A stretch of 30,000 nt of DNA from Anaerolineae bacterium (GCA_028277515.1 JANQGC010000132.1:1-30000); one strand, 5' to 3'; positions 7,896 to 16,075 are shown, counted from the first letter of the stretch. Notes: generated by a model not told the origin, from the letters alone. Numbers and translations: made by a program.

Positions 7896-8882
7896 ATGCC
7901 GACAAATCTCCCACCCGAATATGCAGAAGCAGAAGAACGCTATAAAGCGGCGTCTACACCGCAAGAAAAAATCACCCGTTTAGAAGAATTAATCAGTACC
8001 GTTCCCAAACACAAGGGCACCGACAAACTGCGCGCTGACTTGCGCAAAAGATTATCTAAGCTAAAGGCAGAGGCGGAAACCAAAAAAGGGGGCAGCCGCC
8101 ATATATCCGTTTTTCAGATCGAAAAGGAAGGGGCTGCTCAAGTGTCGGTCATTGGCGCGCCAAATGTCGGCAAATCGGCATTAGTCACAGCTTTAACGAA
8201 TGCCTCACCCGAAGTTGCCAATTTCCCCTGCACGACCTGGGCGCCCACGCCGGGGATGATGCTGGTTGATTACGCTCCGATCCAGTTGATCGATACACCC
8301 CCACTGCAAGCCGATTATGTTGAACCGGCCATGATGGACTTGCTTCGCCGCTCTGATCTGCTGTTGATATTGATCGATTTACAAACCGATCCAATTAGCC
8401 AGCTTGAAGAATCGATAGCCATTTTGCAGGAACATAAGATCCAACCGGTTCTGGAACAGGAGCAGGAGTTAAGTGAGCGTTTCCCCTTTTCAATTCCTGC
8501 ACTGATTGCCGTCAACAAATATGATGGCCCACATTTACAAGAAAATCTAGATATCCTGGAGGCATTGCTGGAGCAAGATTGGCAGCTATTTCCAATCTCA
8601 GCAACAACCGGCTACAACCTTGACCAATTAAAAAATAAAATATTCAAGCGATTGCAGTTAATTCGTGTCTATTCCAGGCCACCAGGCGAAGAAGCGGATC
8701 ACACAGCGCCATTTGTCTTAAGAGAGGGCAGCACTGTCGAGGAATTTGCTGCAAAGGTGCACCAAGATTTTTATGAGCAGCTAAAATCAGCCCGTATTTG
8801 GGGCAGCGGATCTTTTCAAGGGCAGATGGTCAGCCGGGATCACATATTATGGGATAGAGACGAAATAGAACTGCGTATTTGA
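7896..8882 (+). CDS. DRG/Obg-like GTPase with C-terminal TGS domain
   Basis: 328 residues. An N-terminal helical segment (about 1-65, rich in E/K) precedes a small-GTPase domain: G1 GAPNVGKS (87-94), a G2 threonine around NFPCTT (109-114), G3 DTPP (133-136), G4 NKYD (207-210) and G5 SAT (235-237). The C-terminal RVYSRPPGEEADHTAPFVL and the following ~55 residues form a TGS domain (about 256-328), as in DRG and OBG proteins, which act around the ribosome or translation. The G3 glycine (DxxG) is replaced by proline. The RBS is GAGGGAAA. The exact cellular role of this bacterial subgroup is not known to me. Confidence 0.85.
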   Translation: MPTNLPPEYAEAEERYKAASTPQEKITRLEELISTVPKHKGTDKLRADLRKRLSKLKAEAETKKGGSRHISVFQIEKEGAAQVSVIGAPNVGKSALVTALTNASPEVANFPCTTWAPTPGMMLVDYAPIQLIDTPPLQADYVEPAMMDLLRRSDLLLILIDLQTDPISQLEESIAILQEHKIQPVLEQEQELSERFPFSIPALIAVNKYDGPHLQENLDILEALLEQDWQLFPISATTGYNLDQLKNKIFKRLQLIRVYSRPPGEEADHTAPFVLREGSTVEEFAAKVHQDFYEQLKSARIWGSGSFQGQMVSRDHILWDRDEIELRI

Positions 8883-8998
8883 TTATTTTTAACTATCCTG
8901 CCGAGCGAGAAAAATGGTTCCAGTTTCAGGAACAGCAGCACAAAGATGATATTGTTAGATTTTTAGATGAAGAAGGAATTGAGCTAACGAGCTTGTAA
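8879..8998 (+). pseudogene. C-terminal relic of a UPF0158-family gene
   Basis: In a frame different from the GTPase, a stretch up to the TAA at 8996-8998 encodes about 39 residues containing YPAEREKWFQFQEQQ, then DDIVRFLDEEGIEL. This matches from memory the C-terminal end of UPF0158 proteins (a Tyr/Glu-Trp-x-x-Phe block followed by a WLxxxGIE-like end). The N-terminal ~100 residues of such a protein are absent because the GTPase gene occupies that space. A TTG at 8879 overlaps the GTPase stop by four bases (TTGA), so a coupled mini-ORF is possible, but a degraded gene is the simpler reading. Confidence 0.5.
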
Positions 8999-9073
8999 GT
9001 TCAAAACAATTCATTCTCTTAACAAAATCTTAACCAGCTAACCTGATTTTCCATTAATTTAATAGAAAATGTG

Positions 9074-9092
9074 TGGTAATATTCAATTACCA
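9074..9092 (+). promoter_or_regulatory. Extended -10 box inside an inverted repeat
   Basis: TGGTAAT (9074-9080) and ATTACCA (9086-9092) form a 7-bp dyad with a 5-bp spacer. It includes TGGTAATAT, an extended -10-like sequence. It lies 176 bp upstream of the nuclease gene in an AT-rich stretch (8999-9267) that otherwise shows no gene. This would fit a promoter under operator control. No -35 is convincing. Confidence 0.3.
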
Positions 9093-9267
9093 TTTCTTGT
9101 TAGTAACTGCATAAATCAGCTTTTTCCAAAAAGGAGCCAGTTATTTTCCAAACATTTACACCTTAAAATTATAAATCTGAAAGAAGAATATTAAAGAGCA
9201 TAAAAGGGAGTCATCAAGGAATTTTTATTAGTTTCATTACAATATTGAATTTTTCACGGAGGAAAAA

Positions 9268-12200
9268 ATGGAACTCTCACAAAGAAAAAGAATCCTTTTA
9301 CTTTCAATCTTTTTTAGCCTAATAATCGTCATATTTTCAATAACTGGACCCGCTGAGGCAGTGTCATCAGACATCGTCATTAGCCAGGTATATGGTGGGG
9401 GTGGTAACTCTGGTGCCACATTTACAAATGATTTCATTGAGTTATTCAATAGGGGCACATCCGCTGTCGACGTATCGGGTTGGTCAGTACAATATGCATC
9501 CGCATCCGGATCATCCTGGTCTGTAACCAATTTATCCGGCACCATTCAACCGGGCCAATATTACCTTGTTCAAGAAGCGCAAGGCAATGGTGGAACAACC
9601 CCTTTGCCTATCCCTGACGCCACAGGAGCGATCGCCATGAGCGGTTCCAACGGCAAAGTTGTTTTAAATAGCTCAACGACCGCTTTAAGCGGCAGTTCAC
9701 CGACAGATTCAAGCATTGTAGATGTCGTTGGTTATGGTTCGGCCAACTTTTTTGAGGGCAGCGGCGCTGCTCCAGGATTAAGTAACACAACATCGAATTC
9801 TCGCGCAGACGGCGGTTGTACGGATACGGATGATAATTCAACCGATTTTTCTGCTGGGGCAGTTGCACCTCGTAATAGCGCTTCGCCCTTAAATCCTTGT
9901 GACGGCTCTGAGACGGTAGAAGTGTTCATTAATGAATTACGGGTCAATAAAGACGGCAGTCAAGCCGACTTTTTTGAAATTCAAGGTGATGCCGACACAA
10001 GTTTAGACGGCTTGACTTATCTTGTTTTGAGCGGGGAGTTCGAGCCGGGATTGGTCGATTTTGCTATTAGCCTGGACGGCACGACTGTTCCTGCTGACGG
10101 TTTCTATGTCGGTGCCAGCACTGATTCATCATCTGCATATGGCATTACACCGGATCTTTTAATTGAGTTCGACTTTATTAACAGTCCATCCACTCACTTA
10201 ATAGTAAGTGACTTCACAGGAGCAGTCGATGATGATTACGATTCGGACAATGATGGCACGCTTGATTCACCCTTGTGGTCTGATATTGTCGACAGCGTGT
10301 CTCTCATAGATGGTGACTCTGATATTGATTATTCTTACAGCAGCAGCGTTGTTGGTCCTGATGGCAACTTTACTCCGGCCGGGACATATCGCTGCCCTGA
10401 TGCTCCAACCGGGGGTTTTGAAAACAATCAACTCGACTTTTTCACTCTTGAGGGCACGCCAGGTGCAGCTAATAACTGTCCTACGACTGCTGATTTAATC
10501 ATTACGGAGATAATGTATGATCCCAATAGCTCCGAGGACGATTGGGAATGGGTGGAGATTTATAATCCGGGAGAAGCGGCCGTCGATCTCACCGGCTATG
10601 TGCTTGACGATAGTAATGGAACAGCACACAGCTCTGCAAACATTGCAGGTGGCATTTTAGACGGAGGTCAATCGGCCATCCTCTTTAATGTTGACGATGT
10701 CTCGGCAGAAGAGTTCTCAGCCGCCTGGGGCAATGTCAACCTAGTCCCTGTCACGAACTGGGGAGCCGGTGGATTGAACAATGGGGGCGACACCGTGGGA
10801 TTGTGGACCAGCTTTAGCGATTACAGCGGTGACAACACAGCCCAGGCCAACACCATAGATTCAGTGAACTATGGGGCATCAGGTTTCCCCGACCCCGCTG
10901 GAGCCTCAATATATCTTTCCGATCTAGCGGCCGATAATGATAGTGGCAGCAATTGGGCTGCAAGCAGTGATGGCGTAGATACCCCGCTATTTACCGGTTA
11001 TACCAGCACCGCAGCCGGGGGAAACAGCGGAGATGATGTGGGGTCTCCCGGTCTGCCCCCCATACCAATATTGCTCCTTTCGGAAATCGTCGTCACACCT
11101 ACGGAGGGTGAATTTACTGAAATTTACAACCCAGGTTCAACGACTGTAGACCTCAGTGATGTATATATTTCCGATGCGACCTTTAGCAACGGATCAGTAT
11201 TCTACTATCAAGTCGTCACCGGTGGTGGAGGTGGTGGAGATTTCAGCGATTTCAACGCTCGCTTCCCCGACGGAGCTTCCATAAACGCCGGTGAATACCA
11301 GACCATCTCCTTAAACGGCTCAGATAATTTCTTCGCAGAATATGGGATCAATCCCACATACGAACTATTTGAAGATGGTGGGTCGGCCGATGCAATTCCT
11401 GATATGAGAGAAGCCACATCAGGATCAATCGACGATCCTGACAGCGGTCTGACTAATAGTGGTGAAGTTGTCATTCTTTACTATTGGGATGGAGTGAACG
11501 ATTTAGTTCAAGATTTGGATTATGCTGTTTGGGGCGATAAAGCGGAAGCCGTTGATAAAACCGGCGTATCCATTGATGGACCCGATGCGGATTCTGTTTC
11601 CAGCAGTTATTTGCCTGATGTTGCCGTTGCCAACCAGGATGTGCTCAATACCGGGGGACATACATTCGGTAAATCCTGGCAGCGAGATGATTTAACCGAA
11701 GGCACAGAAACAAAGGTTGGCGGCAATGGTGCCGGCGGCCATAACGAAATGTCCGAAAACCTATCAGAAACCTGGTGTGAAGCCGATCCAACACCTGGTT
11801 CCGCAGGAGATTGCCCAACGGACACCGGATTAGTGCTGGAGATTTTTGAAATCCAGGGCAATGGTACGTCAAGCCCCTACAATGGCCAGATTGTGACCAC
11901 AGATGGGATCGTCGTTGCTGACTTCCAAGAAAGTGACGAATTGAATGGCTTCTTCTTGCAAACTACAACGGCCGAAACTGACAATGATCCGGCGACTTCC
12001 GACGGTATTTTCATCTTTGATCCTTCCGGAGCAGATGTTTCCGTCGGAGATATTATCGAGGTGACCGGACAAGTTACGGAATACTTTGATTTAACCGAGA
12101 TGACAAATGTCAGCAATATTGCGATACAAAGCAGCGGCAATTCATTGCCTGCACCGGCTCTGGTGCAGGTGCCGGAAACAGTGGATGGCGAGTTAGAACA

Positions 12201-14010
12201 GTATGAGGGTATGTACGTAACCATTGATAGCACCATGACCGTCGCCCAAAACTTCTTCCTCGGCCGTTACGGGCAAATGACCCTCTCATCCAGCGGCCGA
12301 CTCTACCAGCCAACCAACCAATTCCTACCCGGCAGTCCGGATGCCATAGCCCTGGCGGAAGAAAACGCTCGGAATATCTTAATCCTGGATGATGGCTTTG
12401 ACATCAATAGCTGTGGCGACAATCCCGATCCTGTTCCTTACCTGGGCAGCCCGCCCCCTGATGTCATTCGTGCCGGTGATACGGTAACGAATCTGACCGG
12501 CGTACTCGATTTCGGCCGTATCAATTCCGGTGGACCTTGCTTTGACAACAGCACATTTGCCCGTGATTATCGGCTGCATCCAACGACAGCTCCCCTGTTC
12601 TCGAACGACAACCCACGGCCGGCCGGCCCCGATCCCGTCGGTGGCGAGTTAACAGTAGCATCCCTCAATGTCTTGAACTACTTTACAACAATCGACACAG
12701 GCCCTGACATTTGTGGTCCTGCCGGTGACATGGATTGTCGTGGGGCGGACAGCTCCAGCGAATTGACGCGCCAGCAAGACAAGCTGGTTGCGGCTCTCGT
12801 AGGCATGGATGCTGATATCGTCGGTCTTGTTGAATTGGAAAACAATGCTGCCGCCAATCCCGCCCTTGATGGCACTGATCCGGTTTTGGAAACATTAGTA
12901 GCAGCCGTTAATGCAGTGGCCGGTGCCGGCACTTATGATTTCATTGATGCCGGTGTCATTGGTACAGATGCAATCAAAGTGGCCTTGATCTATAAAACGG
13001 CTTCCGTCACTCCAGTCGGCAGCTTCGCCATTTTAGATTCAACTGTTGATCCGGATTTTATTGATACAAAGAATCGTCCAGTCCTGGCCCAAACGTTTGA
13101 AAACAGTTCGGGTGGCCGGCTGACGATTGCTGTCAATCACTTGAAATCCAAAGGATCACCTTGCGATGATGTAGGCGATCCCACGGATCCAAATGGACAG
13201 GGGAATTGCAACCTGACCAGGACGAAAGCTGCCGAAGCGCAAGTCGCCTGGCTGGCCACTGATCCAACCAGCAGCGGTTCGCCACACTTCATGATCATCG
13301 GTGACTTAAATGCTTATGCCCAGGAAGATCCCATTACGGCAATTAAGGATGCCGGTTATACTGATCTCATTCTGGATTCCTTAGGCAGTTCTGCTTATTC
13401 ATATATCTTTGACGGTCAATCCGGATACCTCGATCATGCGTTGGCCAGCGACAGTCTGTTGGGTAGCGTCACCGGGGTAACCGAATGGCATATCAATGCG
13501 GATGAACCATCAGTAATCAATTACGATGAAAACTTTAACCCCCCTGGTTATTATGATTCCAATGCCTATCGGGCCTCGGATCACGATCCGGTCATCGTCG
13601 GTCTGGAATTTAACGCTCCACCTATATGTGATGCGGCTTATGCCCGTCCAAGATGGCTTTGGCTTCCCACCAAGAGATTTGTCAATATAAATATTAGAGG
13701 CATCAGTGATCCGGATGGCGAGTCAATCTCTATCGTGATTGACAGTATATTCCAGGATGAACCTGTTTTTGGTCGTGGAAGTGGCCGTACAAGTCCGGAT
13801 GGAAAAGGTGTAGGCACTGATAGAGTCAAAGTTCGAGCTGAACGCAATTGGTGGGGCAACGGTCGATACTACCACATCAACTTCACCGCGACTGATCAAT
13901 CCGGGGATAGTTGTAGTGGCACAGTAAAGGTTGGTGTTCCAAAATTCTTTGGTAAAAATTGGCCACCTGTGGATGATGGCCCCTTGTATGATTCGACCGT
14001 TTCACCATAA
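9268..14010 (+). CDS. Large secreted lamin-tail / ExeM-type endonuclease-phosphatase
   Basis: 1580 residues with a strong GGAGG before the ATG. A signal peptide (1-31, hydrophobic LLLSIFFSLIIVIFSI, cleavage likely after AEA). Lamin-tail-like domains begin at about 36 (SDIVISQVYGGGGNSG, FIELFNRG), 217 (more divergent), 407 (LIITEIMYDP, WVEIYNPGEAAVDLTGYVL) and 600 (LLLSEIVVTPTEGEFTEIYN). An OB-fold-like region starts near 854. An endonuclease/exonuclease/phosphatase domain follows at about 1125-1447: VASLNVLNYF, LVELENN (catalytic Glu), NHLKSKG, IIGDLNAYAQEDP, GYLDHAL and ASDHDPVIVG. This order matches ExeM/NucH-type extracellular DNases. A beta-rich C-terminal module (about 1465-1565, ISDPDGESISIVID, INFTATDQSGDSC) ends the protein. 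No sorting motif or TM helix at the C-terminus, so it is probably secreted. Likely use: degrading extracellular DNA or nucleotides for phosphorus. Confidence 0.85.
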   Translation: MELSQRKRILLLSIFFSLIIVIFSITGPAEAVSSDIVISQVYGGGGNSGATFTNDFIELFNRGTSAVDVSGWSVQYASASGSSWSVTNLSGTIQPGQYYLVQEAQGNGGTTPLPIPDATGAIAMSGSNGKVVLNSSTTALSGSSPTDSSIVDVVGYGSANFFEGSGAAPGLSNTTSNSRADGGCTDTDDNSTDFSAGAVAPRNSASPLNPCDGSETVEVFINELRVNKDGSQADFFEIQGDADTSLDGLTYLVLSGEFEPGLVDFAISLDGTTVPADGFYVGASTDSSSAYGITPDLLIEFDFINSPSTHLIVSDFTGAVDDDYDSDNDGTLDSPLWSDIVDSVSLIDGDSDIDYSYSSSVVGPDGNFTPAGTYRCPDAPTGGFENNQLDFFTLEGTPGAANNCPTTADLIITEIMYDPNSSEDDWEWVEIYNPGEAAVDLTGYVLDDSNGTAHSSANIAGGILDGGQSAILFNVDDVSAEEFSAAWGNVNLVPVTNWGAGGLNNGGDTVGLWTSFSDYSGDNTAQANTIDSVNYGASGFPDPAGASIYLSDLAADNDSGSNWAASSDGVDTPLFTGYTSTAAGGNSGDDVGSPGLPPIPILLLSEIVVTPTEGEFTEIYNPGSTTVDLSDVYISDATFSNGSVFYYQVVTGGGGGGDFSDFNARFPDGASINAGEYQTISLNGSDNFFAEYGINPTYELFEDGGSADAIPDMREATSGSIDDPDSGLTNSGEVVILYYWDGVNDLVQDLDYAVWGDKAEAVDKTGVSIDGPDADSVSSSYLPDVAVANQDVLNTGGHTFGKSWQRDDLTEGTETKVGGNGAGGHNEMSENLSETWCEADPTPGSAGDCPTDTGLVLEIFEIQGNGTSSPYNGQIVTTDGIVVADFQESDELNGFFLQTTTAETDNDPATSDGIFIFDPSGADVSVGDIIEVTGQVTEYFDLTEMTNVSNIAIQSSGNSLPAPALVQVPETVDGELEQYEGMYVTIDSTMTVAQNFFLGRYGQMTLSSSGRLYQPTNQFLPGSPDAIALAEENARNILILDDGFDINSCGDNPDPVPYLGSPPPDVIRAGDTVTNLTGVLDFGRINSGGPCFDNSTFARDYRLHPTTAPLFSNDNPRPAGPDPVGGELTVASLNVLNYFTTIDTGPDICGPAGDMDCRGADSSSELTRQQDKLVAALVGMDADIVGLVELENNAAANPALDGTDPVLETLVAAVNAVAGAGTYDFIDAGVIGTDAIKVALIYKTASVTPVGSFAILDSTVDPDFIDTKNRPVLAQTFENSSGGRLTIAVNHLKSKGSPCDDVGDPTDPNGQGNCNLTRTKAAEAQVAWLATDPTSSGSPHFMIIGDLNAYAQEDPITAIKDAGYTDLILDSLGSSAYSYIFDGQSGYLDHALASDSLLGSVTGVTEWHINADEPSVINYDENFNPPGYYDSNAYRASDHDPVIVGLEFNAPPICDAAYARPRWLWLPTKRFVNINIRGISDPDGESISIVIDSIFQDEPVFGRGSGRTSPDGKGVGTDRVKVRAERNWWGNGRYYHINFTATDQSGDSCSGTVKVGVPKFFGKNWPPVDDGPLYDSTVSP

Positions 14011-14019
14011 TTAGCGGAT

Positions 14020-14090
14020 AGACTATTCTAGTAAAATAGTCTTAAATGAACCTAAAATCAACTACCGGTAGAGATCTCTGCCGGTAGTTG
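14020..14090 (+). terminator. Two successive hairpins after the nuclease gene
   Basis: AGACTATT (14020-14027) pairs with AATAGTCT (14035-14042). Then CAACTACCGG (14059-14068) pairs with CCGGTAGTTG (14081-14090); the whole 32-bp block 14059-14090 is a palindrome with one T/G mismatch and contains AGAGATCTCT at its centre. They lie 10-80 bp past the stop. The tails are T-poor (TAATTAT), so intrinsic termination is plausible but not classical. Confidence 0.5.
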
Positions 14091-14116
14091 TAATTATCAA
14101 AATGTGACCTTCCAGG

Positions 14117-14159
14117 CCAGGTTAAAAAAACTGTGCGTGAGAACGCTTTTTCAACCTGG
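14117..14159. other. Bulged hairpin with GAGA tetraloop
   Basis: CCAGGTT (14117-14123) pairs with AACCTGG (14153-14159), A5 (14125-14129) with T5 (14147-14151), and GCGT (14135-14138) with ACGC (14143-14146), closing a GNRA-type GAGA loop; an A/C mismatch and a 5-nt bulge separate the stems. It lies in the 318-bp space between the nuclease and DUF1269 genes. The rest of that space (14160-14328) is AT-rich leader with the DUF1269 RBS; I see no further gene there. Confidence 0.4.
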
Positions 14160-14328
14160 TAAAATTACAACTAGCATAACTAATAACATTACCATATAAT
14201 CTACATAATGGGATGAGAAAAAGGAATATTTTTAGACAAAAAATCACCAGTTACCAGGGCATCCCGACGATTCAGGATCGCTCCTTAAAAACTCACCCAA
14301 TAATCAATCAATTTAGGAGGATAAATCC

Positions 14329-15195
14329 ATGAGTGATATACCCATTGAAGTAATTGTTGCCGCATTCCAAAGTGAGGATGGGGCAAAGGAAGCATTAAAA
14401 GACTTAAAGCGTGCCAAAAGTCAGGGTCTGATTAAGATCGACGACGCGGCCGTCATTCGTAAGGATGCCAAAGGCAAACTGCATATAAAAGAAACGGCCG
14501 ATATGAGCACCGGCAGAGGCGCAGGCATTGGCGCCGTCATCGGTGGTGTGGTTGGCCTGCTCGCAGGGCCGGTAGGCATTGGTCTCGGTGCAGCCGCCGG
14601 TGCAGCCATTGGTGGCGTCGCCGCCCATGGTGATGCGGGAATCAAGGATGAACGCCTTAAGAAAATTGGTGAGGGTCTCGAACCTGAGACCTCCGCTATT
14701 GTGGCCATTGTTGAGCATAAATGGGTCGCTGCCGTTCAAGAACAACTTCAAGACGAAGCCGCTGACATTTTGGCGCAAGGACTGAGTGACGACATCCATC
14801 AGCAATTAACCTCAGGTAAAGAAATTGTCATTTCGGCCGTCGCTGCTGAAGGAGGATCCTCCATATCTCGCCTGGCGGCCGGTGAAGATGAAGTGGAGCA
14901 GGACAGCTTCGTGATCACTGAAGACGGCGTTGCTGCCAGCAGACTCGTTGCCAACAAAGAATCGGTGGCTGCAGAAACGGTCATAGTAACAGATGATGCC
15001 GTAGAAGTTATCGAAGCGGCGGCAACTGAGGAAGGTGCGGCCGTCATTGATGCTGTCATCACAGAAGATGATGCTGTTGTTGCAGCAGCAGTCATGGTTC
15101 CCGAAGAAGAGGCGGCCGAACAAATCGAAGCGGAAGAATCCAGCGAAGATGACGATTCAGAAGCTGATGACAACTCTGATAGTCAGAAAGAATAA
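14329..15195 (+). CDS. DUF1269 glycine-zipper protein with long acidic tail
   Basis: 288 residues; AGGAGG precedes the ATG. Residues 1-165 match DUF1269 proteins: PIEVIVAAFQSEDGAKEALK, a basic/hydrophobic alternating region, a glycine-zipper membrane segment at about 63-99 (GRGAGIGAVIGGVVGLLAGP and following), then EGLEPETSAIVAIVEHKWV. Residues 166-288 are an unusual Ala/Val/Glu/Asp-rich extension with about three imperfect repeats built round VITEDG (195-200), VTDDAV (220-225) and VITEDD (243-248), ending in a run of acidic residues and serines. DUF1269 proteins are typically about 150-190 residues, so the tail roughly doubles the length. The function of the family is not established; a role in membrane or envelope stress is inference from the neighbouring HdeD-like gene. 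Confidence 0.8.
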   Translation: MSDIPIEVIVAAFQSEDGAKEALKDLKRAKSQGLIKIDDAAVIRKDAKGKLHIKETADMSTGRGAGIGAVIGGVVGLLAGPVGIGLGAAAGAAIGGVAAHGDAGIKDERLKKIGEGLEPETSAIVAIVEHKWVAAVQEQLQDEAADILAQGLSDDIHQQLTSGKEIVISAVAAEGGSSISRLAAGEDEVEQDSFVITEDGVAASRLVANKESVAAETVIVTDDAVEVIEAAATEEGAAVIDAVITEDDAVVAAAVMVPEEEAAEQIEAEESSEDDDSEADDNSDSQKE

Positions 15196-15219
15196 GACAT
15201 AAATTAAGTGGTTTTGCAT

Positions 15220-15280
15220 TAGGTTTGTCAATTTTTTCTGTGGGATTAGAGGTACAAGAAAATAATAATTGACAAACCTA
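15220..15280. other. 14-bp inverted repeat upstream of the HdeD-like gene
   Basis: TAGGTTTGTCAATT (15220-15233) is the exact reverse complement of AATTGACAAACCTA (15267-15280), with a 33-bp spacer. The left arm is followed by TTTT. It could act as a terminator of the DUF1269 mRNA or as a paired binding site; the right arm contains TTGACA. Confidence 0.45.
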
Positions 15281-15307
15281 TCGAATATTTACTTAACAGT
15301 TGTTTTC

Positions 15308-15313
15308 TATAAT
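15308..15313 (+). promoter_or_regulatory. TATAAT box upstream of the HdeD-like gene
   Basis: A perfect TATAAT at 15308-15313, 61 bp before the ATG. No clear -35 is seen at the usual distance. It suggests that the HdeD-like gene has its own promoter apart from DUF1269. Confidence 0.4.
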
Positions 15314-15373
15314 TAAGTTTAGTAATACCTAAAAGGTGACTTCATTCAATTAATTGTTCAATAGGAGGACAAA

Positions 15374-15913
15374 ATGAGTGCTGAATCACAAGCATTTGCA
15401 ATGGAAACCAAGGCCATGCCCTGGTGGTTGATCCTGATAGAAGGGATCGCCGCGATCATTATCGGTATATTGTTATTTACATCAACCGCATCAACATTAA
15501 ATGTCCTGGTGATATTTTTAGGTTTATGGTGGCTTGTTAAAGGTATTTTTGATCTGGTCAGCATGTTTGTTGATCATAGTATGTGGGGATGGAAGTTGTT
15601 TATTGGCATTATCGGCATTTTAGCCGGGCTTGTCATTCTTCGACATCCCATCGTCAGTACTGTTGCTGTACCCGTGATCTTCGCCTGGATTCTTGGCTTT
15701 TACTCCCTCTTTGCCGGAATTGTGATGTTGATCCAAGCCTTCCGAGGTGGCGGTTGGGGAGTCGGCATCATGGGAGTCCTTGGTATACTTGTTGGTATTT
15801 TTGTCATAGGAAATACCCTTGCTGCCGCTATCATTTACATCTATCTCGCGGCCGCCACATTAATTGTAGGTGGAATTGCAGCCATAATATTTGCTTTTCG
15901 AGCTCGAAGTTAA
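15374..15913 (+). CDS. HdeD-like (DUF308) integral membrane protein
   Basis: 179 residues with a strong AGGAGG seven bases before the ATG. Almost the whole chain is hydrophobic, with about six predicted helices: WLILIEGIAAIIIGILLF, LNVLVIFLGLWWLVKGIFDL, KLFIGIIGILAGLVIL, VPVIFAWILGFYSLFAGIVM, GVGIMGVLGILVGIFVIG, and the C-terminal helix from about 150. The repeated W/G-x-x-x-G-I-x-x-I-x-x-G pattern and the length fit HdeD/DUF308 proteins. E. coli HdeD supports acid resistance at high cell density; the role here is inferred only from the family. It follows DUF1269 and is convergent with the DUF3307 gene. Confidence 0.8.
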   Translation: MSAESQAFAMETKAMPWWLILIEGIAAIIIGILLFTSTASTLNVLVIFLGLWWLVKGIFDLVSMFVDHSMWGWKLFIGIIGILAGLVILRHPIVSTVAVPVIFAWILGFYSLFAGIVMLIQAFRGGGWGVGIMGVLGILVGIFVIGNTLAAAIIYIYLAAATLIVGGIAAIIFAFRARS

Positions 15914-15957
15914 TCAATCAGCGAAAATAGTGCTCCATCTCATGAATGATTACTATT

Positions 15958-16020
15958 ATGTGACAGTCACTTAATAGTAATATGTTAGAGGTAATAAATA
16001 AATCGAAGTGACTGTCACTT
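15958..16020. repeat. Palindrome-ended intergenic repeat, copy 2 of 4
   Basis: 63 bp with ends ATGTGACAGTCACTT and AAGTGACTGTCACTT. The core is the most diverged of the four copies. The left end sits in a longer palindrome: ATTACTATTA (15949-15958) and TAATAGTAAT (15972-15981) flank TGTGACAGTCACT. It lies between the convergent HdeD-like and DUF3307 genes. Confidence 0.8.
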
Positions 16021-16036
16021 CATTGAAAAGGGTATT

Positions 16037-16075
16037 TACTAGGGGCGTTCAAAATGAACGCCCCTAGTATTTTTT
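16037..16075. terminator. Intrinsic terminator between convergent genes
   Basis: A 15-bp stem (16037-16051 with 16055-16069, core CTAGGGGCGTTCA) with an AAA loop, followed by six Ts (16070-16075). This is a textbook rho-independent terminator for the plus-strand HdeD-like gene. The minus-strand DUF3307 stop lies at its right edge, so it probably serves that gene too, although the T-run on that side is weaker. Confidence 0.85.

Noticed and set aside
11220..11240. Gly-rich run (six Gly codons) in the nuclease as a possible frameshift site
   Set aside because: The reading frame continues cleanly with domain homology on both sides; it is a linker in the protein.
14799..15173. Minus-strand Ser/Ala-rich ORF (124 residues) opposite the DUF1269 tail
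   Set aside because: Its composition mirrors the acidic repeats on the other strand (GAA/GAT read as TTC/ATC and TCA/TCT); no start signal.
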